Positions 14,401 through 24,225 of a stretch of 64,000 nt of DNA are shown piece by piece. Source of the stretch: Zoroaster sp. YZ-2022 (lineage: Eukaryota; Echinodermata; Asteroidea; Forcipulatida; Zoroasteridae); assembly GCA_029582265.1 (NCBI GenBank), contig CM055837.1:15846369-15910368 (forward strand). The letters run 5' to 3'. Within the stretch, counting starts at the first letter, position 1. Each line of letters opens with the position of its first letter. The notes under the pieces were generated by a model, which was not told the DNA's origin, did no database searches, and saw only the letters and a list, made by a program, of their open reading frames with translations. The position numbers were made by a program, and so were the translations under genes.

Positions 14401-16041
14401 CCGGGTTGACTGTGTATGCTATTGCCAGCTATAATATAGATTCACTCACGTATAGCGCCCTCATTTCCCCAAAACCATCCAATTGTCAACTTTGATCAAC
14501 TGTTCCTCAATTGAGCTATGCTTACACCAGCACGACAACTTAAGCCCCTGTAGTGGCTGTCTTCTATAGCCTGTGCATTACCAGTCAACAATTCTTAATT
14601 TGGTAGTTGACAAATCTATTAAGACCTGTCCACCATAAAACTCATATAGCGCCCTCAAGTCACCGGTTTTAAAAGTGACATCACCATTGTTTTTAGCGTT
14701 GCAAATTACAGTGTACAATGCAAAGGGCCGAAAATTAAACTTTATTGTATTGGGTCACACTATACACCAAATTGTAGATAATCAAAAAACTTAACTATGA
14801 AAAACTAAATTTCGTCATCGTGACGTCATCCGGTTTCCATTTACAGTCTCATGAATATTTTAATTAGCAAATCCAATTTGAACCATAACTCAAGAAGTAT
14901 ACACTCGATACTTAAACTTTTTGCAGTTATAGACTTGATGGGTACTGTGAATGTGCGCTGTGGTATCATGACCTCATAATGACCTCTACTTCCGGTTCAA
15001 CAGGAAGTTTGAATAAAAATCAATATTTTAGGGTGCAAAAAAAATGCGATGAAGTTTCTTTAACATGTTAGAACAAAAATAGTACTGAGGAATTCTTATT
15101 ATTTTTTTGACTGCACCCAAACATCCTCACGAATGAAATGCAAACAAAACCACACATTATGAATCGTAACAGCTTTGTGTTCGTCCGAAGGACAAACACC
15201 TTGCAAAAACAAAGGTCAGGATCATTTCATGCAGACTCCTGTACCTTACAACTTATCTGACATTAAATTCACAAACACGACCCCACTTTGACCTTTCCTT
15301 CCACCTTTCCTTCCAGTCCAAACAGGACAAAACAAGACACCCTCAATATCAGTCTCCGTTGAAATAGTTCATGGCGTACTCCATTAGGTATCTAAGGTCA
15401 AGGTCATTAACTGTAAACAACACGACGTCGTTAACGTAACAGCTCTGTGTTCGTCCAAAGGACAAACACCTAAATGTCTAGTTTTTTTTATGTTTTCATT
15501 ATTGCTGTGTTCAGTTGGTTAGAAATAAAATATGAAATGAGCCTTCTTCATTTCAGAATTAAAGCAAAAGCATTACTGTACACTAATGTGCCTGATCTTT
15601 TCCCCTGTTATTAGAATAGAATCCGTTATTAATTAAAGAAACATTAGTATTGCCTCAGAAACAAATATGCACATAATAATAAGGTAACTGACAACTGTTG
15701 TTTATAATGCACGTTCTGATGCAAAATGCCTAAATTACTAAAAAAAAACAGTGATTTGATTAAAAGTATTTAAAAAACATACGGGCGAGTGAAAAGGCTT
15801 GCGGGCTAGTGAAAAGTTTGGTTTACTAGCCCGGCCGGCGGGTGAAAAAAAAAGTTAAGGTCGAACCCTGCTATAATCTATAATGAAGGATACTATAACG
15901 AAGAATATTTACCTTTTGTATGAACTTCTCCACGCTCTGCACGACATGTTTGTAGAATTTGATAGCTTTGATTGCTAATTTAGTGATCTGAGTCATCTTA
16001 GCTCTGGAGATGGGAGGCTTGCTCTCATACAAGCTGGACAG
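2169..16041 (-). CDS. SCAF8: SCAF4/SCAF8-like CTD-associated SR factor (partial, 8 exons)
   Basis: Spliced CDS of eight exons: 16041-15913, 10706-10638, 9560-9368, 8944-8775, 7344-7081, 4634-4410, 3242-3031 and 2437-2169. All junctions are GT-AG and phases join without a stop, giving about 510 codons. The order is CID (first three exons), a Q/A-rich linker, an acidic segment (FDYGDEEEEES), a coiled Q-rich stretch and an RS domain. Family knowledge: SCAF4/SCAF8 bind the phosphorylated CTD of RNA polymerase II in the nucleus and suppress early polyadenylation. CID residues such as KPPISRAKMTQITK and YKHVVQSVEKFIQK fit SCAF8 slightly better than SCAF4; a pre-duplication invertebrate gene is likely. 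The short start exon lies upstream of 16041 and was not found. The text stops at GLPPLKEKHLSG, just before where the vertebrate RRM begins, so the 3' exons are probably left of the window. Confidence 0.93.
2438..3030 (-). other. SCAF8 intron, no feature seen
   Basis: Intron between the RS exon and the Pro/Gln-rich exon. At 2570-2740 three loose copies of a tatctcaac...aagtgag...gttc...gaacc segment occur in tandem. Nothing else recognised. Confidence 0.5.
3031..3242 (-). CDS. SCAF8: SCAF8-like exon: Pro/Ala and Gln-rich, EEGEI motif
   Basis: It encodes RPPEPDAPPEPAAAPAIPSD, then DEVQQMLMLQQEAAAIEEQQ and DPEDQEEGEIVSSHKRSRHR. The basic end leads into the RS domain. The donor is GCAG/GTAGGT and the acceptor tctatcag. 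It ends with two bases of a split Arg codon. Confidence 0.88.
3286..3375. mobile_element. 90-bp TTAA MITE (CCCTAACTCCCTAG ends)
   Basis: TTAA-CCCTAACTCCCTAG ... CTAGGGAGTTAGGG-TTAA, with a ggaggattttgaaggatttt core. A sister copy lies at 61145-61234. This is the shortest complete example of the CCCT group. Confidence 0.88.
3376..4409. other. SCAF8 intron with dispersed repeat monomers
   Basis: 3570-3750 is a loose inverted repeat of ttcgc/gcgaa words. 3815-3905 resembles a diverged monomer of the 63-bp array seen at 60540. 4125-4350 matches the repeat family flanking the 58-bp array and at 6800-6960 and 41945-42080. Confidence 0.5.
4410..4634 (-). CDS. SCAF8: SCAF8-like exon: acidic motif and coiled segment
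   Basis: The exon starts ALLDFDYGDEEEEES, equivalent to the vertebrate RFDFGEDSE segment after FNK. It continues with a heptad-like helix (VQRLTEELKHAQTQQEFLRQ) and ends NYAKLMQ. The acceptor is cctggcag and the donor CAG/GTTGGT. Both ends are phase 0. Confidence 0.9.
4670..4943. mobile_element. MITE, GTCATGGTACAGCC family, copy 1
   Basis: Shares the core (cataacctgggcttctgga, tcagtcaagtctgtgttaac) and the ending ggcttgcctgtaccacgac with elements at 36329-36695 and 38375-38628. Its left end is degraded. Confidence 0.7.
5085..5338. mobile_element. TTAA MITE, CCAGTTCG family, copy 2
   Basis: Starts TTAACCAGTTCGCGTCGGGA. The right end is decayed (gaactggtgctaa), so the right TTAA is lost. Confidence 0.8.
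5655..6172. repeat. 58-bp tandem array, about 9 copies
   Basis: Unit begins gggtagcgggcctgggtctc and contains tttggtctggaggacaaagc then ccctgaacctcct. Variants differ at a few bases. It sits within a longer dispersed element (also 4125-4350, 41945-42080), suggesting local expansion of a mobile-element segment. Confidence 0.9.
6173..7080. other. SCAF8 intron: TGTCACA-rich and dispersed repeat
   Basis: 6230-6330 and 6690-6790 are rich in gtcacaaaatgtcac words. 6797-6960 is a second copy of the 4215-4350 repeat (caaacaagaaactagaggtt, tttggacacaata). No coding signal. Confidence 0.5.
7081..7344 (-). CDS. SCAF8: SCAF8-like exon: Q-rich and leucine-rich linker
   Basis: The 88 codons begin with Q/L repeats (QQQQLQQLQLLQQQLEKQKQ). 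They pass through VDQIQTLTGFLSSLTGK and end ALESKALGFNK. The end aligns with the conserved FNK motif of vertebrate SCAF8. The acceptor is tgcacag and the donor AAG/GTTAGT. Confidence 0.9.
7345..8774. other. SCAF8 intron with gttgcaaacacagatttt repeats
   Basis: Loose copies of a roughly 100-bp segment (cctagttacgaccacgttgc, aaacacagattttgtgcata) occur at 7680-7760, 7800-7870, 8375-8440 and 8500-8720. No exon recognised. Confidence 0.55.
8775..8944 (-). CDS. SCAF8: SCAF8-like exon: linker, AVQQILQQ
   Basis: The acceptor is ttctttcag and the donor CAT/GTAAG. It encodes an Ala-rich start, then KAWLSQAEPTPTKGEGKDET and LAAVQQILQQTQQQQH. The last part matches the vertebrate SCAF8 segment around TLAAVAQILQ. 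Low complexity rises toward the 3' end. Confidence 0.9.
8945..9367 (-). other. SCAF8 intron, nothing recognised
   Basis: AT-rich unique-looking intron sequence between two SCAF8 exons. No repeat family or coding signal identified. Confidence 0.4.
9368..9560 (-). CDS. SCAF8: SCAF8-like exon: end of CID
   Basis: It encodes FGAEKDVFAPRFAKNVVNTF, then a segment including KIVRVLNLWQKNAVF and IIQPLLDMANPEKA, the last helices of the CID. The acceptor is gggacag and the donor CTG/GTAAG. It ends with one base of a split Ala codon completed by the next exon. Confidence 0.95.
9561..10637. other. SCAF8 intron containing a 63-bp-monomer relative
   Basis: The stretch acttcatgtaggtaatagac ttctgg at about 9972-9998 matches the monomer of the 60540-61090 array as a single dispersed copy. 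The 97-bp array follows. Confidence 0.5.
10116..10515. repeat. 97-bp tandem array, about 4 copies
   Basis: Unit: tgtgtactaaatccatcaaa, ctccaccggccgcttttgtt, ggattcacgattatgtatag and so on. Copies 2 and 3 are almost identical. Related single segments occur at 49790-49900 inside a TTAA element. Confidence 0.9.
10638..10706 (-). CDS. SCAF8: SCAF8-like exon: CID core
   Basis: The 23 codons read CRPEYKVPGLYVIDSIVRQS then RHQ. This is the strongly conserved middle of the SCAF4/8 CTD-interacting domain. The acceptor is tcctcag and the donor is CAG/GTAAG. Both junctions are phase 0. Confidence 0.95.
10707..11246. other. SCAF8 intron with short tandem repeat
   Basis: At 11130-11205 three copies of a 24-25 bp unit (gcatttgaatggaatatttgaat) form a minor array. 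No other feature seen. Confidence 0.55.
11247..11740. mobile_element. TTAA-CCCT element, aggccact family
   Basis: TTAACCCTCCTACACA at the left and GTAGGAGGGTTAA at the right. The interior is shared with 44536-44853 and 54874-55191 (ggagtggcctgaatgggttg). Confidence 0.85.
11983..12287. mobile_element. TTAA-CCCT element, CCCTGCCAG family, copy 1
   Basis: Begins TTAACCCTAACCCTGCCAGA and ends ACCCTGGAGGGTTAGGG. It was inserted in the 22-bp array. Sister element at 30716-31016. Confidence 0.8.
12439..15870. mobile_element. hAT-like DNA transposon, about 3.4 kb, non-autonomous
   Basis: Ends CAGGGTTCGACCTTA and TAAGGTCGAACCCTG are perfect inverted repeats of 15 bp, followed by CCCGC-rich subterminal sequence on both sides. 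It is inserted in the 22-bp array, with CTATAA repeated at both edges. No transposase reading frame survives. The interior has GC-rich DNA near 12960-13150 and repeated gtaacagct...gttcgtcc...ggacaaacacc segments at about 15167-15200 and 15437-15470. Confidence 0.8.
15913..16041 (-). CDS. SCAF8: SCAF8-like exon: CID helices 1-2
   Basis: The 43 codons start at LSSLYESKPPISRAKM and end at VEKFIQK. The acceptor is ttgacag before 16041 and the donor is AAG/GTAAAT at 15912. The reading frame begins in phase 0, so a small upstream exon must supply the start Met and the first residues of the domain. A 22-bp tandem array ends only about 15 bp from the donor. Confidence 0.93.
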
Positions 16042-16150
16042 CTGTCAACCAAACACATCAATGAGTAGACTATTAGTAAATCACTCTCACTTCATATTGT
16101 TTCTTTTTAGTTTGCAAATTAAGTCTATTAACCCTTCTGTAACAGACTTC

Positions 16151-16458
16151 TTAACCCTCCTACTTCTGGTGCCTTTTTCATACAAGTTGATGCACCATTT
16201 GAAACCATTCGCTTTTGTGGTTTTGAATGGTGAAATAACTGTGTACAGTATTGATTCCCCTAAATGGTTTTGAATGGTAGGTCAGCTAATACAAAACCTT
16301 GTTTGGATCTTTCCAAATGGTAGTACAGCTAATACAAAACCTTGTTTGGATACTTCTGAGTGGTGAATCAATGGACCCTCTATGCATTTGAATGTACAAA
16401 GCCAATGGGCATTTTGGTAAGTGGAAATTTTGAATGGTCTCAAATGGTCAAACAGTAG
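16151..16458. mobile_element. TTAA-CCCT element, gaatggt family, truncated
   Basis: TTAACCCTCCTACTTCTGGT at the left. The body has ttgaatggt words and ends tcaaatggtcaaacagtag, where the foldback MITE at 16459 begins. The complete relative at 35726-36020 continues cagtaggagggtaa. Confidence 0.75.
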
Positions 16459-16642
16459 CAGAGCTGCCAACTCTTCCGGATTCTGCGGAAGACTTCGCGT
16501 GTTGTGATTTTTACTTACTTAAATATATGGAGGCCTCCTTTTGGCACCAAAAGGAGAGGCCTCCTTACATATATTTTAAGTAAGTAAATTACCGTCAAAT
16601 ACGCGAAGTCTTCCGCAGAATCCGGAAGAGTTGGCAGCTCTG
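16459..16642. mobile_element. Foldback MITE, CAGAGCTGCC ends, copy 2
   Basis: 184-bp hairpin-like element with the same ends and arms as 144-337; the left arm is slightly shortened. It interrupts the end of the TTAA element before it, so it is the younger insertion. Confidence 0.85.
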
Positions 16643-16738
16643 CATACCTTACCTTCGCGCTTACAATTATTCTCGCACTCCGTCTGTTGATTATTTTACA
16701 AAAACACTGACATATGATTTCTATGCAGACACAATTAA

Positions 16739-17479
16739 TTAACCCTCCTACTCTAGGTGCACTTTAGTGGGAAGTTGCTATAGTGGTCAAAATCAGTCAA
16801 TTGACCGTTTTTGACTGTTGAATCAACTGTGCACACATGGGCACTGGTGACTTGTTTTGACCATTTGGGTAGTCAAAATTTCTAAGTTCATGCCAGTGTA
16901 TATCTACAGCACTTACAGGTCAAATACTGTCAAACCTAATGTGTAGCAAGTACATCAATCAGTCAAAAACAGTCGACTGTTTTTGACTGGTAGCATTATC
17001 ATGCAATGTTGAAGGTGGTCAAGATGAGTTGACCATTTTCGACTGGTAAAGGCACTTTGGTCAAAATGAGGTGACTGTTTTTAATTGGTACATATAATGT
17101 GGATGGTGGTCAAAATGAGTCAGCATTTTGGACTGATATAAGCACTATGGTCAAAATAAATTAATTTATCAGTCAAAACAAGTCATTGACTCCTAGCCTA
17201 AGTGGCCCTACATTGATTTATCAGTCAAAAACTGGCAGCCTTCAGCACCCCTATCATTGTTTGTTCAGTCAAAATAAGTCAGTGATCCCCTGAAGCTGAT
17301 AATGATCTTATCAGTCACCAGCAGTCACAGCACAGTGTGAGGCAGCTACCCAAATGGTCAAAACAAGTCACCAGTGCCCATGTGTGCACAGTTGATTCAA
17401 CAGTCAAAAACGGTCAATTGACTGATTTTGACCACTATAGCAACTTCCCACTAAAGTGCACCTAGAATAGGAGGGTTAA
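16739..17479. mobile_element. 741-bp TTAA foldback element
   Basis: TTAACCCTCCTACTCTAGGT at one end and its complement at the other. The two halves pair over several hundred bp (gtcaattgaccgtttttgac near 16800 with gtcaaaaacggtcaattgac near 17405). The interior is full of cagtcaaaa/ttttgactg words. Confidence 0.88.
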
Positions 17480-20277
17480 TCAAAGACATCTTGATAACCA
17501 TCCTCTATTTCAACAAGTCAGCCCAACAATAGTGGACCATCAATATATGTTGCATAAAAAGTACATGTACAGGTGCTTCCAAGGACAGAGATGAGTACAG
17601 GGCAAGTCTAGAAACAACAATATATTTTTCCTGTCTGAAAATTTTAAAAACTATTGTGACAATTGAACAAATTTAATTAATATAACAACAAATCATTAAA
17701 AATGTATAAAAATGCCACGTGTACCTCAAGAAAATTTACATATATTATGCGTGAATTATGGGCCTGCAACTTTTGTCACAACCAAAGATGTATGCTCAGT
17801 AGACGTCGGCGTCCTGATGTTTTGTAGCCAATTTCTTGTATAAACATGTAGTATAATTTGAGTTATGATAATTGCCACTAGCTTCGTTGCACAATCACTT
17901 AGTTGATTCAACAGAAATTGAAATCAAATACAATAAAAAAATCCAGAACAAGGCAAAAAATAATTTGCAAACAGAAAAAGGCTAATAAGATCGTGCAATA
18001 GACCGATTGACACCCCCCCCTCCCAAAAAAAATTATATAAAAATGACACTACCATATAACAAATTAATTGCTGTGGAACCTGATCTGATTAAAAACATTG
18101 CGCGCAGCGGAGGTACTGTTTTGTACAGTCATTTTTTTGTAATTAAAGGGTTTCGCTTAATTGGCTCGGCCAATTTTTTTCATTCTTCATAAGTGCCCCA
18201 TCCAGACATACATGTAGCCAAAAACGATGGTAGAGTCCCTTTAGCCCCAGTTGGCAAAATAGCCAAGATTTTCGCTGTCAAACCCAGACATCTGGCTATT
18301 GCCACATTGTTCCTATACAAAGGGGCTTAGCAGGCAATCACTTATCACTTATCCTGTCACTGCTCAATGTAAACAAAAACAAACCTTCAGGGCATGTGGG
18401 CAGCACCTTTTGATCTAGTTATTGGATAGTTATTGTTGGCTGGGGGGGTTGTAGTGTTGGATATTGGGAGTTGCGGGATTGTAGCCGGCGGCTGTTGCAT
18501 GCAATAGGAGATATAGGGGGCCTGATGAAAGCCCATCTGTAATTAGTAAGATGTTGCCTCATTGTCTGTGGGAAAATAAATTAGTTTTTTGCTAAAAACT
18601 GTTGGGTTGGGCCCAGACTATTTCTCTTCTTATAATTACCATTTTCGATAAAGGATTGTGCTCACCCCACATGATTATTATGCACAAACCCCATGTACTG
18701 TTTTAAACAGTACCTTGGTATAACCGCGTTTGGATTTTTGGTCGGAGCCGCACAGGGTTTTAAGTCAACTGGAAAAAAATCTAAACAATTTTTGCAATTA
18801 TGAAATCCATACATAAATTTTGTGAATGCATGAGGACATTACACGCAGTAGTGTAGAATACAATAATGTTTTAATCTGGACCTCTTGGGAGACCAGTACT
18901 TTGTATTGAAAGAGATATCCAGAATAAAGATAGAATAAACAAACAAACAATTCAACATGTTCGAACAGTATTTTTGAAATTATTCAAAGCTGCAATTATT
19001 ATTCACTACTCAAGATTTCATGAGTACACGTACTTCTAATTTGAATGGGTAATTTGAACATAAAATGAAGACCGAGATTTGTGTCCCAGCCATGGCAAAA
19101 AGAAAAGAAATGGGGTTTACACATTTGTTACTGCAATATTAACCCTAACTCCCTAGGCCCATTTGCTTACACATAACCTGAATCCTCCAAAATCCTTCTG
19201 TTTCTATGGAATCTCATGATGATCGCCTGGCCCTTGATTACGTAAAATTTTACCTGAAAATATTTTCCTACTTGTTTTTGCTTAGGTAGCAAACGTTCAT
19301 GTACACATACAGGCAGCTGTCAAAAGCATACACATATGGATGAACTGTTTTTTAAAATCCTTTTTTAATATACAGCCATATTTTTGCTTTAGCGCGGTGG
19401 AGTGGATGCAGTGGACTCCCGGCGCTTAATTGGGATTAAAGATTACATCATCTTTTTTTCTTTTTATCGGCGCGATATGATTACTTCGTTCAATTGTCGA
19501 CATCAACCCCTTATTTTATTTTTAAAGTAGACGATACCAGCTATCAGTCAGGTCCAGACACTTCTGGATCAAAACAAAAATTTCGAAGTTACCACGTGCC
19601 GAAGCCGGAAAATTGAGAGAACCTAGATTCGTGCCAAATTTGCGAATGTCAGGGACAGATTTTGTGAAAGTGCCTTATAATTTTTAAAAGAAGAGAAATC
19701 TTCCTTCCTTTAATTTGGATATTTATCATTCAGTTGTATTGAAACTGTGTTGAGATATTACAAATACTCTGTGAAAAAAATCATGACTCTGTGAGCTTTA
19801 CTTTTACAGTTATAGCATTTTCTCATATTAATTAGTTGTACTTTTTGTGCATATTTTGCATTGGTCCATGTTGAAAAATACTGTTTTTTCCCAATTTTGG
19901 GTCGCCGTAACATAAAACCTGAAAGTAATGAGCATCTGATTTTTTTAGAATGTTATTTGTTCAATGTTTATCAACATAAAGTGAAAATTGGGACTACCTT
20001 AATTTTCTTCTTTCAGATAATCATATGCAAAGTTGGTGATTTGTCACTTTTTACCAAAATAGGCCCTACCCTTATTTTGGCAGTTTTTCGTGAAAATTCT
20101 GAATCTTAAAATTGCTGTAGGCCTAACTTAAAAACGCTTTGACCGATTTTCAAAATTTTGGTGGTTTTCTGTTTCAATTTAGGCCCCTAGCAGTGGATTA
20201 TAGATGCAGAAAAATAACCCACTGTAATCCCTACTGTTATTGTTAATGTTAAGCCTAACATAACATCAATTTTCATA
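17480..20277. other. Intergenic or SCAF8 5' intron, mostly unassigned
   Basis: AT-rich. 19139-19210 is a truncated TTAACCCTAACTCCCTAGGC element end. No convincing exon: ORFs here are short, low complexity and lack splice context. The missing first SCAF8 exon could lie here but was not recognised. Confidence 0.4.
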
Positions 20278-21097
20278 TTAACCCTCCTACTACTACAAGG
20301 GTCAAAATCAGTCAAAATTTCAAAGTTCATGCCAGTGTATATCTACAGCACTTACTGGTCAAACACTGTCAAACCTAATGTGTAGGTCAGAAATCAGTCA
20401 AAACAGTCGACCGTTTTGACTGTTGAATCAATCTGTGCACACATGGGCACTGGTGACTTGTTTTGACCATTTGGGTAACTGCCACACACTGTGCTATGAC
20501 TGCTGGTGACTGATAAGATCATTATCAGCTTCTGGGGATCACTGACTTGTTTTGACTGAACAAACAATGATAGGGTGCTGGAGGCTGACAGTTGTTGACT
20601 GATAAGTCAATGCAGGGCCACTTAGGCTAAGGGTCACTGACTTGTTTTGACTGATAAAGCATTCCTGCCATGCTGGTGGGATTTTCCAAATGATTATGCA
20701 TGTTGAGTGGAAAGTTCCATTTCTTACAGGGAGGGTGCTACATTATTATTATTTAAATTAATAATTTCTTTTGATTATTAACTATTATGTAATAATACAA
20801 TTGATATCCCATCATTTCAAATTTAACAGTCGACTCATTTTGACCAGAGTGCCTTTACCAGTCAAAAACGGTCAACTCATTTTGACCACCTTCAACATTG
20901 CATGATAGTGCTTTTACCAGTCAAAAACAGTCGACTGTTTTTGACTGATTCATGTACTTGCTACACATTAGTGTTTGACCTGTAAGTGCAGTAGATATAC
21001 ACTGGCATGAACTTTGAAATTTTGACTGGTTTTGACCACTATAGTAACTGCCCACTAAACTAAAGTGCACCTAGAGTCATGAGAGTAGGAGGGTTAA
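20278..21097. mobile_element. 820-bp TTAA foldback element
   Basis: TTAACCCTCCTACTAC at the left and GTAGGAGGGTTAA at the right. It is a relative of 16739-17479 with the same cagtcaaaa blocks, rearranged and interrupted by an AT-rich piece near 20730-20830. Confidence 0.82.
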
Positions 21098-23480
21098 GTT
21101 AACAAAAGTCAAAATTATTATCTTAATTTTATATAAAAAAAGGTTGTCATAATCATATTGTTTTTCTTTTGTTGGCTTTGGTGCAAGTTATATTTGGACA
21201 TGGACTGTGGTGCGAGTTGTGTCTACGTGTGGGGGCAAGTTGGACTTGGGCCGAGTTGACTCGGTCCCCACCATCCATCAATCATAATGTGTTCAAGTTA
21301 ATACGTGCACATTGCTAAGACGACGTGTGGAGAAGTGCAGTTATTCCGTGCGTTGTATGCCCGTCCGCACAGATCGTCGTGCATGGCGGAACTTTGGTGC
21401 AACATTTTAATGTACACGACAAACTTACCTCATTGTTGAATGTCCGTACCGCATCCATGATTATCAGAGATGCTATCCACGTTACTTATCTAAATTATTT
21501 CCTTCATTTTAGGTCAAATTGTGCGTCAAAGAAATACGTGCCCGGCACCTCAAAATTCACTTTGCACGCCAGGCAATAATGGCGTGCACGTGACATCCCA
21601 TAATTTTTCCAAGTCATTTCATAAGAACGCTTTTGATTGGCTATATTTCTACCAAACTAGTTTTTGAGCCAATAGAAGTCGTTATATCTCAAGCAATACC
21701 TTCGTCATCGACAGTCTGGTACCGGGACATTTGGTACTCGTTTGTTGGAATAATGTCTATTTTAAAAGGGGTCGCTTTACATGTATGTTAAGTTTGTAAC
21801 TGGGACATTTTCAGTGACGTCATTGACAGAAAAAATAGGTGATATTCAACACATGATTTATAACACGTGAAAATATAACCCAAAACATTGAAAATAAATG
21901 ATCAATTCCATTTTTTGCATGTGGTTGTTAATCACAAAACAAAAGGAAATAATAATCTGTTGTCCTTGGGATAATTCAGGACGGTGCAGGCGGTACAGGG
22001 GCAGGCGGCATATAGGCCTACCCAGATGTTCATTATGAGGTAAAACTAAAAGACTACTTTGGACACATTCGTAGGCGTCCATCGGTGGGGACGGGGAGAC
22101 ATGCCCCCTCCCCACTTTTAGAGTGGGGGACAGTATATCAAATGTCCCCCACTTTTTGATAAATAAATAAAAAATAACGAAATATGTTAGCCTATCCTGA
22201 CTATGGAGTAGAGTCTACCGTTTTTCTTGCAACACTACAAAATATTCGTAAAGCGAGCACAACACGGAGCGTCAATAATCGAACAATGATTCGTGACCAT
22301 GAATGCTGGAAGGCACGCCTCTACGTGCTCGCAGAGGCGAATCTAGTACATTTTTTTGACAGACTTGTTCGGGACATTGGAAGAAGAATCTGGCACCCCA
22401 TTTTCCCATCCATTGTTGTCGTTTAGTTTTGAATTGAGGCAAATTGAGGGGCATGCATTGCCAACATTTTAGAGTGGGGGTGGGGGAAGTATATAATTAA
22501 TTGTCCCCCATTATTGATGACTCATACAATATAATGCTCTAAACATTTATGTAGACATATCCTGAATCCTGAGATGAAGAGTATGCTACAGTTTTTTGCA
22601 ACCCCACAAAACGTAAAAGCAGTCGTCGTCATAAAGCCCTCAGAACGCAGGCTACTGAGCATCTTGAATGAAACAATTCCCGGTGTCCAGTGGGCCGTCC
22701 CTTACACCGGGGCTCACACATGCCTCATCAGCTAGAATACTTCACAAAATGTTCCCCTTTACTGACGCTCATAGTGCATCAGAGAGCGCCAAGAATAACC
22801 AAATTGCCGGGGCCCTTAAGCGGGACCCGGACCCTTGCCGTGTATAGCCGCATCCAGCATTTGGTCCCTAGAAATTGTGGGTTCTAGATTCGCCCTTGGT
22901 GGCGGATGGGTAGATGAAGAAGGCCCCCTCTCTCTCGGTCCGAGCTAGATTTTTATCCGAGCTAGATTTTAAACTATTAAAAAAAATACTGCAAGAGAAA
23001 ATAGGCGTAAATTACCAACTCGCAATTGTTTTGCCCCAAATATGATGTATAAAAGTGGAGAGGGGGTAGGCTGTGCGAATCGATATCCTGGATCCGAAAT
23101 TGCCTTTATGTCCCCCCCCCCCCCACAAATAGCGATCAACGCCCATGGACACATTGCTGATTTCCCAATCAGTTCTTGTAAGTTTTTGAAAATTTATATA
23201 TTCACTTTTGAATGAATATGATTTTTTTTCATTTTGGGTGAATTTAATACCCTTACATAAAAACATCAAAACAATATTTAGGGGTTACAAAAGACGGTCC
23301 CAATAAGCGTTATGTTTCCAAACACTATAACAAATCATAATTTAACTCTTGACAACGGTGGGGATGTTATAAAACTATGAAACATGACCCCCCCAAAACA
23401 TCATTTAAAGAGAAAATATCCAATGCCTCGTTGATGACTGCTCCGGTCGTACTCTTGTTGAAATGACCAGTGGTGTAAAT
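21098..23480. other. Intergenic; two related GTGGGGGACA segments
   Basis: 22100-22490 and 22460-22760 begin with similar agagtgggg...tgtcccccac hairpins and share tagcctatcctgactatgga-like text, suggesting a diverged tandem duplication. No gene recognised. Confidence 0.4.
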
Positions 23481-24225
23481 CGGCATGGAGAACAAGATCA
23501 ACGCCTTTGCTATCTCATGCCATCTCATCATGTTTGGCATCAAGTGCATCGACTTCATCCCATCTACCGAAACAGCAGACACCAAGCCTCTAATTCATCT
23601 ACTCCAACAACAGCAACTACAATTCATCGGTCATGTCCTCCGAATGAACCAAGAGAAACCAGCCAGAGCATAGTGCCTATTTACACCATATGGAGGTGCC
23701 ATGGTCGAGCGGTTTGGTGCATTGGATTTGTGTTCTGATGGCCGAGTCGTCAGAATGTGTGTTCGAATCCCAACCGCGACCGTGGTGCTTGTGTCCTTGA
23801 GCAAGACACTTTACAATAATTGCTTCTCTCCACCCAGGGGTAAATGGGTACATGTGAGAGCAGAGGTGGTTGTTGTGTTTGAATAGCTATATATGCGATG
23901 TAATGGCAGCAATTGAGCTGTATACTCCCCAGGGAGCTGAGATGGTTTCAGGAATGATTTATAAGCATGATGAGCAGGGGTAATAATATAATGCGCCTTG
24001 AGCACCAGTTTGGTGGATACGTGCGCTATATAAGTCTACATTATTATTATATCATGGCATGAAACATCGAGGTCGCCAACCAACAACGTTCCTGAACTGC
24101 TTGGAAATTAAGAGGGGATGCTGACACCAGCTATGATCTCAAAACAGCTCAGGGCAACATGGGAAAAACGTGTGGTCGCCTGCATAGCAAGCCAAACGAT
24201 GATGATAACCAGTCCATTCTGTGGT
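23481..24225 (+). pseudogene. LINE reverse-transcriptase 3' remnant, split by SINE
   Basis: 23485-23673 reads KINAFAISCHLIMFGIK and LLQQQQLQFIGHVLRMNQEK, the typical end of a non-LTR retrotransposon ORF2 (QxxxIGHVLRM motif). It has a stop soon after. 24051-24225 continues with hgmkhrgrqPTTFLNCL-like text. The SINE at 23695-24050 separates the two. Confidence 0.65.
23695..24050 (+). mobile_element. tRNA-derived SINE, copy 1
   Basis: tRNA-like head with A box (tggtcgagcggttt) and B box (gtgttcgaatcccaa), then gtgtccttgagcaagacact, a conserved body (gctgtatactccccagggag) and an (att)n tail. Confidence 0.88.

Larger units (their letters stand above)
11969..15897. repeat. 22-bp tandem array, split by two insertions
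   Basis: Unit aatgaaggatactataatct at. One unit lies at 11969-11982, about seven at 12288-12438 and about one at 15871-15897. The gaps are filled by a TTAA element (11983-12287) and a hAT element (12439-15870). The last unit ends about 15 bp from the SCAF8 donor at 15912. Confidence 0.88.
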
